Assembly (NCBI GenBank): GCA_013400155.1
Contig: VXBM01001198.1
Coordinates: 102,540-166,539 of the forward strand
Direction: 5' to 3'
DNA: 64,000 bases
Origin: Helopsaltes ochotensis
Lineage: Eukaryota > Chordata > Aves > Passeriformes > Locustellidae
Shown here in pieces: positions 1 to 12,850 of the stretch. The notes beneath the pieces are model-generated. The model ran no database searches. It saw only the letters and a program-made list of their open reading frames with translations, and was not told the origin of the DNA. The translations under genes were made by a program, and so were the position numbers. Position 1 is the first letter of the stretch. Each line of letters opens with the position of its first letter.

Positions 1-2171
1 AGTATTTGTGTGTATTTTCCTGTTTATTTGGGAACATGAACAGCGCTGCAGGGAGGAGTCAGCTGGAGTCCGAGGCACGGTTTACCTTCTACACAGGCCT
101 GTGAGACACGTAGATCTTCTTTCATCCACATTTCCTGCCCAGGTGGACTTCCAGCACCTACCCGGAGCTGGTCCTGGAAATCTGTTCCATAGGCACAAGG
201 AGGAGCAAATGCAGGATTAGGTCACCATAGCAGCAAGGCCCCTCTTTTGTTCCAGATTCTAGAATCATCTAGAAACAGGGATTTCTGAAGCTTCCTGGTC
301 AGTTCCAGGGCTGGTTTTCTTGGTTTCATGGGTGTGTGTTCAGGCTGCATGGGGGGAAGAACATGAGACAGTTCAAGAGCTGGTGTGTCCCCAGAGAGAG
401 AAAGGTAGGAGGTGAGGTGGAGATGATGGTTTCTGAAGTATGGACAAGAAGGAAGAAGAGGGGGCAGGTGGAACTAGCCAGATTTGGCTAGCGTCTGTGG
501 GAAAATACACCTTTCCAGTGTATCTGGAAAGCCTTGTGGGGCTGGTGCAGTCTGAGGCATTTTTTTCCCCCTAAAATGTTGTCTACACCACTTCTCTTCT
601 GTATCCACTATATAAAAAGGATCCACCTTCACCTAATTTCTAGGAAACTGGCTTGAAGTTTCTGTCTCTTTTTAGTTTGTGCTACTTGGCAGAGTGTGAA
701 TGGCCCTACAGAGAAGTTAACAAAAAATAAAGTAGAAAACTTCTCATCCCATTGCCAGCCTCTCCAGGTCTCCAGACTGGTTAATGCATGGCAGCTGCTG
801 GTTTGTCTGCTTGCCTTTGGTCCTTCTGTGTCCTGCAGGCAACCTGGGGTCAAAACCATCTGGGTGGGATGAGGTAAACCATCCCAGGAATTATTCAGTC
901 TGAGCCTTGAGTGCCAGGGGGAACGGGCTGTTTGGAAAATACCGTTTCCCTGTAAGAATGAGAAAATGCGGTTTTTCCTTAGCCACTTGGTATTCTGTAA
1001 TGTGGGCTATTCCTGCCTGGGGCAGAGCTGCAGATGACAGAACGTTTTCCCAGCTGTCCCCTCAGAGTCCAGCCTGTGGTTTGAGGGAACAGCCACTGCC
1101 CCATGCGGAGAAACCCACGGGCACCCAGCCCAGGGCAGCGCGGCACGTCCGTCTGTCCTACCCGCTCCCACCTTCCAAAGTGAGGTGTGGCACAGGGATC
1201 CCAGGGAAGGTGCCTTCCCGGGGGTGATGGTGTGCTGGGCACAGGGAGGGTACCAGCAGGGCACAGCAGTCACAGTGGACTCTTTATTTCCCGTGCTGAA
1301 TTGCCCACACCCTGTGCCCACTTGGGCTGGCTTTAAACCTTCTCAACCCTGAAAATAACCACTGAGATGTTGCTTTTTTTTCCCTTATGGATACCTTCTC
1401 TTCTGCCTGTGTCTCTCCTTCATTGCTAAAAGCATCTCCTCTACGTGTGATTGGTATCTGCTGTACAAATGACTGCACGTTATTCATTGCCAAATTTCTG
1501 CACATAAAAAAGGAAGAAATGGGATAAATTCTAATGGCAAACTTCACCCAGAACACAGTCTGAAACCATAATATCTTTTCTGATGGCCTTATTTGCATTT
1601 CCCCGGGTCTGTTGTTGCTGGAGCACCTGGGTGGGACGATGTTTGTCCACCGAACATGGGAAATGCTGAGCCCTGGCAGGGGATGGGTATTTCTGAACAG
1701 GATTTCCTGCTTGGTTCAGGTTGACCAGGAAGAACTGTCTAGGCTCAGAGAAGCACTAGAAATGGGCCAAAATAGGGCAATGCAGAAAACATCTTTGATA
1801 TGTGGAAGTGGAGAAATTGATACTGTACTTGTTTCCACAAACCTGTTCCACTCCTTAGCCTTCCCTTTCCAGAAAAGAGCCATTTATGACCAAAATGTGG
1901 TGACAGATGCCTTTTTCCCCCCTCCTGCTATTTCAGAAGAACTTCAGAAACACCAAAGCCCAGCTCAGACATCTATTTATATCCTCCAGAGTCTGTCATT
2001 GTCCTTGTGCTGCACATCCAAAGGGCTGCATCCCCCTGCTCTGTCTGGTCCAGGAGGTGTAACAAAACCAGGGAGCCTCAAGGAAACAAAGGTGAATGTA
2101 GGAAACTTAGTTACAAGTGTGATTAGCCTCACGCTCTTCTGCAAAGCTGCCTTGCTTCATTTTTTACATTG

Positions 2172-2219
2172 CCTTTTTTTTTTTCTTTTTTCTTTTTTCT
2201 CTTTTTTTTTTTTTTTCCC
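2172..2219. repeat. Pyrimidine-rich low-complexity run
   Basis: About 48 bp of almost pure T with scattered C. Confidence 0.9.
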
Positions 2220-2932
2220 TCATGGAATTGCAGTTTTTGTGCAATTTTTCTCTGAGGAGAACCTTTGCAAAGGAAAAAGAGGTTTTAGATAACTTGTGTG
2301 TAGGACTGAAATGGTCAACTTCAATTTATTCATTCTCCACGTTCATATGTTTTATTTTCTGTATGATGAGTTGGTAACAGCAATTAAATTTTACTTTTCT
2401 CATTATCATGACCATGTATTTTAACAGTCCTCTTTCTCACTGAGGTAGGTTTTACAAAGAAAGGCAGCTGATTTCACAGACTGGAGCATCTTTGCTGCCT
2501 GAAGAGCTGTGTCTTTTTGGCTGATCTGGCCCATCACACACTGCTCGGGATGCATCATGGTAAAAATAATAAGATACTGAAACACAGAGCACATCAAACC
2601 ACATAATGACTGTATTTATCGGGTCCCTTCGTTATTCTGGACTGGAGAGAGCAAAAGAATGTGTTTTTTCTGGAAGAAATGAGTGGTTGTCCAGTGATTC
2701 CAGCAGGGAGGAGCCAGCATAGGATGAGAGGTGCCATAATTCTAACTGGATGAAGAGTAACTCTGCAATCTGACTTTGAGAATTCTGATTCTGCTAATTA
2801 AAAGCCCCTTTTGTATAATGTCTGTTCCCCTGATCAACATAACTGGTGTAAATGATGGAGAGATTGGGCAACATCACAGTGAAAGTGCTGATGGGGAACA
2901 TGGAAAAAATCAGGTAAAGCTCTCATTAAAAG

Positions 2933-2988
2933 CAGACTTATATTAAATAAATCTGTGGAACAGACTTAAGTTAAATAAATCTGTGGAA
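2933..2988. repeat. 28-bp tandem duplication
   Basis: Two adjacent 28-bp copies (2933-2960 and 2961-2988), both starting CAGACTTA and ending CTGTGGAA, with two mismatches. Confidence 0.9.
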
Positions 2989-2990
2989 TA

Positions 2991-3014
2991 ACTTTCAGCC
3001 AGAAGGCTGAAAGT
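2991..3014. repeat. Perfect 10-bp hairpin
   Basis: ACTTTCAGCC, a 4-nt AGAA loop, then the exact complement GGCTGAAAGT. A second, 6-bp hairpin (TGAAGG/CCTTCA) follows at 3019-3036. No conserved RNA family recognised. Confidence 0.75.
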
Positions 3015-3406
3015 ACAGTTGAAGGCTATCCCTTCAGCTATAACCTCCGGAGTCTCATATCAAGTGGAATTGGTTTAATCAGAGCAATATCCTGTGCTCT
3101 TCCCTCTGGGAGAAGGGGCTGACAAAGCAGAATAAAGCTGTGGCAGACCAGCTGTGCTTCAGACAGAGGATTTTGAGGAAAAAACCCCCTGAATTAAGCT
3201 CTTCTGAGACAGCTCTCGCTGTGGAGGAAGATACATTGAGCTTCTCTTTTTTTAACCTTTATTTAATGCTAGTATTTTTGCAATAGGACAAAAGCTCCAA
3301 AGGAGTTTTGTGTGGGAAGCAGATTATTTTGAGTTTTATCTCCCCTCCTACGACTTCCTAAGTGGTGTAACATTGTTGTGGTCCAGAGCAAATGCAAGAA
3401 TTATTT

Positions 3407-3494
3407 CCATCCATCCATCCATCCATCCATCCATCCATCCATCCATCCATCCATCCATCCATCCATCCATCCATCCATCCATCCATCCATCCAT
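3407..3494. repeat. (CCAT)22 microsatellite
   Basis: 88 bp of uninterrupted CCAT tetranucleotide. It produces spurious open frames on both strands (repeating His-Pro-Ser-Ile or Trp-Met-Asp-Gly). Confidence 0.98.
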
Positions 3495-6400
3495 GTGTGG
3501 TGTCCCTGGGATAGAACTGGTGTGACACGTGGGTCTGGTGTCATTTCATACCACAGTTTGGGAATTGAGGAATGGAGAGGAAGTGATTTCAGGAGTTTGC
3601 AGAGCAGTTGTAAGGCCAGGAAAGCAATCCTGGCTTTTGGAGCTTTGGGAAATTTTGCATGACACATCTTGTTACATACCCTGGAACTGCCCCTGGCTTC
3701 TCCAGAAGTCTGAGCTGCTCTGGAATGCTCTCTTGAGAAACCCTTCTCAGAACTTAGGCATTAAGGCTTTTCCATTGCTCAGGAAATTCACCTTTTCCAC
3801 ACAATCTCTGTGCTCATCTCAAACAGGGTGGAGAGCTTCATGTTTCTTCATCTTTTGCTGAGTCTTTGTCCATGTCCTTGTTAAGTGGCAGTACTTGGCT
3901 TCTCCAGAACATAACAGGGCAGTCGTTTTTCAGTGGTGTTCAGCTGTTGTAAATGAGTTCTCAAAAATTGAAAGTGCCTCAAAAGTTGAAGAACCTTGAA
4001 GAACCTTGTGGTCACACCTCAGGGAAGGAGGGCAGTGACTGCAGGGGAGATCCAGCCCTGCTCCCAGGGAATGTGCACTGTCCTCTGGGAACAGCCAGGA
4101 GAGGATGGGGAAGGTTTTCTCCAAGACAAAATGTGTGCATGGGCAGGGAAGAGCCAGTGTGGCTCCAGGGGAAACCTCCAGGCTAGAGAGTGTGGAAAGT
4201 TCGTGTAGAAATAGAACCCCACCCCCTATTTTTCAACAATATGCAATTGCCAGCAACTGTAAGGTGCATCTGCACATAGAAGAGACAAAGATTCCTATCC
4301 CTGCTCCCAATGAACAGGCAGAGTGACCTCCCAGGAAGCCAGTGGAGTATCTCAGCATGGACATGCCAGTGCTGTGGCTGTGCTGCCCTTTTGGGGGCAG
4401 CTCCCAGGCCACGGGGCTGGACAGGCACCTGGACACACACAGGAGTGTCCATGGAGAGCATCCAAACCACGCATTGTTTCCAGACTCCAGCTTTGTTCTC
4501 CTCCAGCAGCTGTTCCTCTGGGGCAGTCCAGGGTCCCTGAGCTTACTCTCCTTTGCCTGCCCTTAGCATGCAGTGCTGGTTTAGATTTATGAGTGGCATT
4601 GGCTAATTAACATGGTAATTTAATTGGAAGTCAGATTTTTCCCTTTCCTTTCTGAAGCCTACCTAGTCCAGATGCTGGATCATGCTGTTTTACAAAGACT
4701 TTTTTTTTTGGCCAGTTTTTTCTTGACCCTCACACAATCAGCTTACCCAAATTTTCTAGCATTCTGTTTATTTCTCTCATTTCAGGGGTCGTTAGTGCTC
4801 CAAAATGTTTGTCTTGAATGTAGCTGAATCTAACACTGAATTAAAGAAAATTAAAATATTTACTAGATTTCTAAAGAATCATTTGATATTCCAGGTAGAT
4901 CTGTCTGATTCTTCTTATGAAGCACAATTTGAATCCATTTTTTAAGTAATTCAAGTGTTTAGCTAAGTAAGACTGTAAATATTTAAAGATGAGTGTTCTG
5001 CCCAGTGCTGCTATGCAGGTTTAAAGATGGAGTTGTTCCCTCAACTGTTTCATGAAGCTAAACACAGCTTGAGCTTCAAATTGGATTTTGCATTTGATTT
5101 TTAAAAAATAGCTGCTGAAATAGTGAAAGAATAAGTGAAAGATTAAGTTTTGGGTTTTTTTTTTGTTGTTGTTCAAAAGAGAATTTATTTTCCTGGTGAT
5201 TTTTTTTTTTTTTTTGAAATGGATCTTTAAAGAAAACAAATGTGGTTGGTTGTTGGATTCGAGACCAAACACTGTTGGGCAAGTACTGCACAGGCATTGG
5301 ACTCTCTCCTTTACTACAAATTCAGTCTGCCCAGTCCTGTTCTCTCTGCAGGATGCAGAAAATAAGAGATGCTAAAAACTTGCTGCCAGCTGTACAAGCC
5401 AAAATCTCGATTTAGGTGGGAGACAGACTGTGGAGCCTTCCTTGTGTGGTTGTGCCTTGTGGTGAGGCCACACCTTTGGACCTGCAATTCTTAGCAAGCT
5501 TCTGGATGCTTTGGAGAGATTTCCTGGGTGAGGAGCAGAAGAGCCCAAGAAAGGCAAAAAAATACAGGTGTAAGGGCAGGGGAAGATGTGGCCAGAGTTA
5601 GGCATGTGCCGGAGGCAACAACTCCATGGATCAGATCAGATCACAGAATATTCTGATGGTGCAGAAGAGCAGGAAAATGCCCTGGCTGACCAGAGGAGAA
5701 AGATGACACACAGAGGAAAAATCTGGAAAATACTCCTCCTTTGTCTGGGCATGGTAAGAGCTGCCAGTGTCTGTTCCAGTGCAGCTCAGCACATTCCTCT
5801 TGTCTCGGTCACTTTGCTCCTGGACCTTTGCTGTGGCTGGGGCCTCATCTGTCTGGGAGCAGGAGGGGTCTCACGGTGCAGAGGGCCATGGCAAAGAGGA
5901 TGTTTGGACAAGCTGCTCAGGAAAAGTCAGTGGGCACCCAGTGTGTTGGGGGAATAGGAATTCGTAGGGAAAGCGGTTCGGCACTGGAGAGCACGTGCTC
6001 TCCTCACGTGGAGGTGTCAAAGCTTCCCTGGAAAGGCTGCCAGCAGCCTGACCCAGCTGTGGGGTGTTCAGAAACATCCCACTGGGGCTCACCAAGGCCT
6101 CCTTCTCATTCAGGAGGTCCCACCAGCCTTGATGTTTCCATGGGTGTCACTTTGTGCCTCCGCAGTTGAGGAGAACGACCCTGATCACGGCTTTGGAAGT
6201 TTCCTCCAGGGAAAGCTGCTGCACACATGAGATTTATTGAGGTTCCTGCCAGCCCTCCATTTATCCCATTTCTCAAGAGGAATTTTTGGAGTACCTGTTC
6301 CAGCAGCATGCTCAGGATGGCAGCTGCCAGCCTGGGACATGAGCAAGTGAGGGATAAGGAAGACATGCTCCTGCAGTGCTTCAAAGGCAGTTTGATTTTT

Positions 6401-7635
6401 ATTGATTATGAACCTGCTGCCTTGAACTTTTATGAGCCCATTAGAAGTGCAGGGTGAGTTCAGGCTTTGAAGGCAAGTCATCTGGTAAAACTGCCCATGA
6501 GACTAAGGCACAGTAAATAATCCTGCAGCAAAGCATATTATTAACTTTGCTGTTCCAGGTGCTCCTTTTTTTTTAACATTTCTTAAATGGAAACAGCTTG
6601 TCTCCTGGGAGTTTTGTCTCAGATGAAGTGCAGTTCTTTGCTATTTTATGATTTAGGCATATCAACGTTGATGAATTTTAATAGACAGGCCAAATAAAAT
6701 TAAAAGTATGTTTGTGGGTGCAGCTAATACTTTAAGGAAAAGAAAGATTTTATAGGGTGCTGTGATAAATAATGCAGACAGATTTTTAAGTTAACAAACC
6801 CCAGATACTGAGAGGGGTGGAAATACCTTTAAAAGGTGAATTTAAGAACAAATAAATGTGTTCACAGGGAATATGGAGTGGCCTCAAACTGGGGCTTCCT
6901 CACCCCTGCCCATGGCCCCAGGCTGCCATTTAGGCTCAGCCATGAAGCTCCAGGTCCATCTGGAGTTTGATCCCAGGGTTGAAAATTGATTGAGACCCAA
7001 AGATTCATGGATCTCAGGGAAATGGCTGGAGAGAAAGAAGGCTTATGAAGCCCAGTTGTGGCACTGTCAAGCCCCTTCCCTAGTACTGCTGGGTGATTTC
7101 CTGCGTTGCTCCCAAAGCAGCTCCTGGGCAGATTCCTGGATGAGGCCCTTTGTGCTTGGGGTGCTCAGGATGCGGTGGCTGAGGGATCCTGACGAGCTCT
7201 GGCTCGGTTAAAGTGGAGAGGAAGTTGGCAAGAATGAGCAATGCCTGGAGAACTTTGATCACCAAAGAAAAATGGAGAACCAGATTTGTTGATACACAGC
7301 TTTCAGCGTTTTTTGAACCAAGAATGTTGTCAAAGGATATGGGAGATCCCGAGTCCTGTAACTACAGTCGTGTTTCTCTACACTCTATTTTATAGACTTT
7401 GTTCTGTAGCCTTAGTTTTAAGCTGTGTTTTATGGGGGACAGGCTTCTGCATCCTGGAGGAAAGCAGCCCATCCTCTAGCTGGGAAAGGTCTCTGGGAGG
7501 GATTAAAGGAATGAGCTGTTCCTTCCTGGCCACAGGCAACAGAGCGAGAAGCTGTGGGTTTAATTTCCAATAGGAAACTCCAGTGCCTGTCTCTGATGGA
7601 AGCAAAGCACGGGTCTGAGGGTGTGGTATCTCTGA
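3495..7635. other. Gene-free stretch
   Basis: No gene, RNA or recognisable transposon. Short open frames only, none with family motifs. T-rich runs at 5154-5171 and 5200-5215. Confidence 0.6.
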
Positions 7636-7735
7636 GGTTTTTATGAATAGGTTGGACCAGCATCTGTCAAATTATTTGGGTCAAATTGATCATGGCTTGG
7701 GGTCGTGCGAGGGAGCATGTCGAGACTCCTTGGAG
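7636..7735 (+). mobile_element. Possible old CR1 fragment
   Basis: Reads like the diverged 'grouped' CR1 3' region (GGTTGGACCAGCATCTGTCA and later a poor match to the dinucleotide-rich end). Too diverged to be certain; it could be chance similarity. Confidence 0.35.
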
Positions 7736-8089
7736 CTGAGTGTCACTGAGGGAATAAGCACCGTTCCCTATCCTTGGGCATCTTTTCCTCACTTCCAACC
7801 AGGGCAGCTCTTGCCAGCTCCTTGCTCTCCTCCATGCATAAAAATTCATTGGATTCCACCCATTTTGGGAATTTTATTTCATCTGTTCTTGCACCTCATC
7901 AGAAACCCTTTTATTAGCAACCACAGGCCCTACGATAGGACATTTCCCTATGATTATGGCTGCAATAGCATAAACCTTCTAAATGTATTCTTTTTATTTT
8001 AAAGTGCACAGTGAGGTTTTTTTTAACCAAATCATGGGAGTTGATGGGTATGGAGTTCATGGAGAACTCGGATTCCACAATCCCTGACA

Positions 8090-8390
8090 GGAGGGCGCAA
8101 CCAAATGGGGATTGGGATCTGCTCCTAAGGGAATAAGGGACAGGATGAGAGGAAAGGGCCTCAAACTGTACCAGGCGACAGTCAGGTTGGACATCAGGAG
8201 GAAATTTTTCATGGAAAGGGAAATGCCTTTGAAAGGGGTGTCCAGGGAGGTGTTGGAGTCCCTGTCCCTGCAGGTGTCCAAGGAAGGCCTGGATGTGGCA
8301 GGGCTCTGGGCTGGTGCCAAGGTGGGGATCAGGCACAGCTTGGATGGCCTGGAGGGCTTTTCCAACCTTAGTGATTTTATGGTTTTGTGA
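8090..8390 (+). mobile_element. CR1 LINE, 5'-truncated 3' end
   Basis: About 300 bp matching the CR1 3' end in sense: GGGATAAGGGACAGGATGAG-like start, conserved TGTCCAGGGAGGTGTTGGAG block, then the terminal TTTTCCAACCTTAGTGATTT. It ends with the imperfect TGATTTTATGGTTTTGTG, the octamer-type CR1 terminus. Confidence 0.92.
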
Positions 8391-8599
8391 CTCCCTCACC
8401 CTGGGCAAGCCCTAAGGATCTCTGTGAGGACAGAAGAGGTGGTGAACTTCAGAGCCCCCAGCCTGGGGGCCCCAACTAATTCGAGGGAATTAGCAAATAC
8501 CTGGATGCTCAGGTGAGCTTTGTAGATCTGAACACCCTCAGCGTAGCACAAAACTGTTCTCTAAGGGGAAACGTACCTCGGAGAAAGTTGTCATGCCTT

Positions 8600-8674
8600 G
8601 GTTTGGGGAAGGCAGAGCAGGGATGGTTTGGGGAAGGCAGAGCAGGGATGGTTTGGGGAAGGCAGAGCAGGAAC
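8600..8674. repeat. 25-bp tandem triplication
   Basis: Three head-to-tail copies of a unit starting GGTTTGGGGAAGGCAGAGCA; the first two are identical and the third changes in its last few bases. Confidence 0.93.
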
Positions 8675-11600
8675 GTTGTACGTGCGCCGCTGCCTGTGCA
8701 GGAACCCTGTGACTGCAGCAGCTCTGGGCTGCTGGGGGAAGCATCTGAGGCTGGCCTGTTCCACCCTACAGCTCACCCATGATGTGTTGGGTTGGTTGGG
8801 TTGATGAGGGAGGTGATAAAATAGGGGTTCTCCCCTGGATTCCTCTGGCTGAGGGTGCTTTGGTCATGGAGTCACATGTGAGCATCTGTGGGCAAAATGA
8901 GTAGGGGAAACTCCCTCTAAAGCTGGCAGCATCCAGCCCTCGGCAGAGAGGCTGGGCTCTCTAAAACTCATCCTAGAAAACCCATTTTTAACTCTGCATG
9001 TATTCTTTTCAGGGGAAAAAATCTAAAAAGGAAAGGTAATGGGGGAAAGCCAGAAACAAAAGCGTGTCTCTTGGAGCTTGAGTCCGTGGAAAAATAAAGG
9101 AAAGGGGAGAAGGAAATAAATTACTCTGAAGAGGTACAGATGGAAGCCTTGACACAAGCGTGCTTTGGTTTCAGCAGGGCTGTAATTTGAGCCAAGAACA
9201 GAGCTGGGAAAGTTGGACTAACCCTGAAGTTTGGAAGACCAGCACCTTCCTGTGACTGCTTATTCTTATTGTCATAGTGGACCAGAGACAAGCTGACTTT
9301 CTTCAGCTGACTTCCCTCCCAAACAGTGCTGGAATTGAGTTTTTCTGGCCGTGGATCATTTCTCCTTTTTGGCTATTTGTATCACACTTAAATTTCCTTT
9401 CTTCCCCTAGAGAGGGAAGCAGTGAAAGGCTGTGAAATACAATACAGCTCTTAGCTGAACTATGATCCCAACGTGGATTGTAATGATTCAAGCACCAGCA
9501 ATTAATTTTATACAATTAACCCATTTAGTGAATTATTCAGAGCAAAATTAGTACAAGACTTTGCTGTCTGTTCACTGACAGAATGTCAGTTACCAGCCAG
9601 AGCTTTGTACGTGCTCAGATGTGAAATCTCAGCCTTGGCCAGCGGGCAGATTGGAGCTGGCACGGGCTGAGCGCCTGAGTCAGCAGCCCTTTGGGGGCTG
9701 AAGTGCTAAACACAGACCAAATTGATTGCCATGGGCTTGCTCTCCGTGTGGAGCTGTGCGTCTGCCCCAGCCCAGGGAGGGTGGGAGCAGCCAGCGCTCT
9801 CTCTCTGCGATGCCCAGAGCGATCCATCCCAGATCCCTCACACGGCTGTGCCTTTCTGGGTGTCCTGGCCTGGACTCAGCTCTCAGCTGGTGCTTCCTGG
9901 TGACACAGGTGTCCTGACGTCCAAAGATCCTGCTGGATAGCTCAGGAGGGAAGGGATAAGTGCAAGCCATGCAAGAAGAGCTTTAGTCCTGGTTTTCTGT
10001 GTGTGGCACTGCAGTTCACCCCCTCACTACCAGGAATCAGCCTGTAACAGGGGAAAACCCCCCTCCTTTTGTGTCAGCGTGCAGGAGCCTCTGCTCAACA
10101 GGCCCCACTCTCCTCAGCAGCATTTCCTACCACAATCGTGAAACTTGGCAGCGGGTCCCAAAGGAACTGAAAGAAAGAAAGAACTCTCTCACTTCTCACT
10201 GGAGACTTGCTTTCATCTCCTGGGGGGCCTCTTCTAAAGCAGGCAGTGGCTAAAACAAAAAATGAGCTCTGGTGTCTTCTTGGTGCTCTGTTAAATCCAT
10301 GGCACTGAAGAAACTCAATTTTATAATGAAGTGAAGTGATCCTTCACGTTCCCTCAAGCAGTGGTGGCAGGAGGAGTGCCTGGCTGAGCTGGAGCTCCTC
10401 CTCCACTTGCACATCTAAGTGTCCATGAGATCACAAACTCAGCCATTCTTGCCCATGGAAACCTTGAGCCCTTTCGAAAATACATTATTTTCAAATACAG
10501 ACTAGGAAATGATACAACTTCCTCCCATCCCAAGTTGCTCCTCTTCTTTTTCATTTTGAGGAGGATGCTTAGTTCTGGGGCCTCAGAACCTCGTGCTGGG
10601 CTTTAGAGCAATTTCACTGAAATTAACCATTTACAATTGGATTCAAAATAGGATACTTTGATTACTGAGATAATGAGGAGAATGCTGGACCCTTATCACT
10701 GTTGACTGGACCAGGAATTTTGAGGAAATTTTTCAACCAGCCTTGGTCCTGAAAAGGACCTGCTCCTCCAGCAGTTTTTTGATCAGAGGCAGGCAGTGGA
10801 GGGCCCAGTTTGTATATTGAGGTGATTTTAACAGACGCAATAACTGCAGAGTTGAGTACATTCTGTGCTTCCTAGAGATCTTAATCAGGAGTCATTAAGA
10901 TGGTCAATATTGCTGGAAGTCAACCACAGCTTGGGCATGCTGGTGTAGAAAAGGGGAATTTGCTATTTGCCTCAGAAATCTTGAGGATGAGTAATCCTCC
11001 ACCGGTAACCAGCACGTGGCACAAATGGAATCAACCCTGGATTTTGAACAGTGATGCTGGAATGCCAACATCTGCACATCAGCACGTCTGCTGTGGCTGT
11101 AAGAGGGGCAAGACTTCACAGGTTTGGGGTGAGATCACGGTTGGAGAGAATTAATTTAGTCTAAATTTAGCCATCTGAAAGTCTTGTCTAAACTGGGGCT
11201 GGTACCACACATCACGAGCATCTGTCAGCGAGTGGGGTGACTCACCTGGGAGCACATCCATGCCTTACCACAGCCCAGGGACGGAGCCTGGCTGACCAGA
11301 CCGGTGAACTTTGGCACTGATAAGGTTTGGGGAGCTGGCTCACACCCACAGCCTTTGCTGAGTACATTTCTTCCACGTGTTTGGTATCTCCAGGTGCCAC
11401 TTCCACTGCCGGGGAGGTGATCTGAGGTCTCTGCAAAGCCTCTCTCAGGCAGGGGTTACAGAGCTGCCCTTCAGTTGGTTTAAGGCAGCCTGGAATAACT
11501 AAACTTGGCTCACTGGAATAAAAAAAGCTGTTTTCACCAGGGCTTGAACTTCTCTTCCTCCCTGCAGAAATCCCTCTCGCTGTCTGTGGTGCTCCTCCAG

Positions 11601-12832
11601 GTGAGGAGCTCAGTGCTTTTAATTCCAGACTGGTGGAAACCTTGTGCTTTTTGCCTCTCTGGCCAGGAGAAGCAGCTGGCTTGGGACGGTTCTGATTGAA
11701 ACTGCGGGAAGAAAGGAAAAAGGGACAAATGTTGAATATCCAGGGAGATGCTGGGAGCGCATTGCCCATGTGTCTGGGAACAGGGACACGGACTTCTCTC
11801 ATTTCACACGTGGGCTGGGATTTGAGTCAGGCTCAACATCCAGCTCTTGAGCACTTCCTCTTCTTAGACTGCTTGTTAATTAACATTCTCAGCAGGAAGC
11901 ACTGCTCGAGGCACACAGCTAGCCCAAGGTGCTTTGTGTTTAATGGTTTCTAGTATGCACACGTAAGTTCATTATTAATTATTAATAAGGAATTAATAGC
12001 TAATTAATGATTTCCTGCTGCTCTGACCCCTCCTCATGCCAGCTGTGGCCAGTGGAGAGTGTCTCTCCACCACTCTGGGCCGATAGTCCTGTGGGATGCT
12101 GTAGGGAAGCCCCACATGCAGCTCATGCCACCAGCTCGGTCCCATTCTACGTTTCGGCATTCCCAACATGTGGATCACACCTCTGGTAGCTGCCTGGATG
12201 TGTATTATAGGTGGAGTCTGCAATCACAGGCAAGAAATAAAAGTGGATTGAGTTTTTATGGGGACAAACACAAAGTTTCAGGTACTTTTGGTGGGGCTGT
12301 GGGGATGAGGGAAGGTCCTTTTGCAATCTGACAGGGATGCAGGGACTGTCTCATGTGACTCTATAAATCACGTGTTCCCCTGGTAGCTGGGAAGAAAAGT
12401 CATTGAATTACCATCAAGTCAGTAAACCTGAACTTTGTAAGGCTGGTACAGCTTGGGTTTCTATAGTGATTGTATTTTTTTGGGGTTTGGACAGGTTTTC
12501 CTGTGTTCTCAGACCCCAAAGTTTCTGCACCCATACAAGGAAAACAGTTTGTTTCTACAGCCCTGCTCTAGATCACATAGAGGCAGTCTCAACAGTTTGA
12601 AGCTTCTTGTGTTTTTTCTTTTCCTTTGTGTGCTTTTTAAAGTCAGGTTCAGTGGGTTGGATTCCTCTGTCCTGGTAGCTGCAGAAAATAAAAGTAAAAT
12701 CTATTTCTGGATCTACCCAAATCCGGTCCTCTTGCACCAGCTTGTTTTGGTCCATAATTAAATTTAAGTACTCGCTTTAAAATTAACCCCAAACCACAAA
12801 TAAAGCAGACTCCATAACTTCTACTGTCAGCT

Positions 12833-12850
12833 GGGGGGGGTGGGGGAGGG
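12833..12850 (+). other. G-run with quadruplex potential
   Basis: Eight G, T, five G, A, three G in 18 bp; can satisfy four G-triplets with single-base loops. No gene is nearby. Confidence 0.55.

Larger units (their letters stand above)
1..3406. other. Gene-free stretch
   Basis: No gene recognised. The longest open frame (1612-2292, plus, 226 codons) matches no family I know and ends in a poly-pyrimidine run read as Phe/Ser. A short tandem duplication and hairpins at 2933-3036 are listed separately. Confidence 0.6.

Noticed and set aside
1612..2292. 226-codon open frame on the plus strand.
   Set aside because: No recognisable domain, no splice-flanked continuation, and its end is a pyrimidine tract; best seen as chance.
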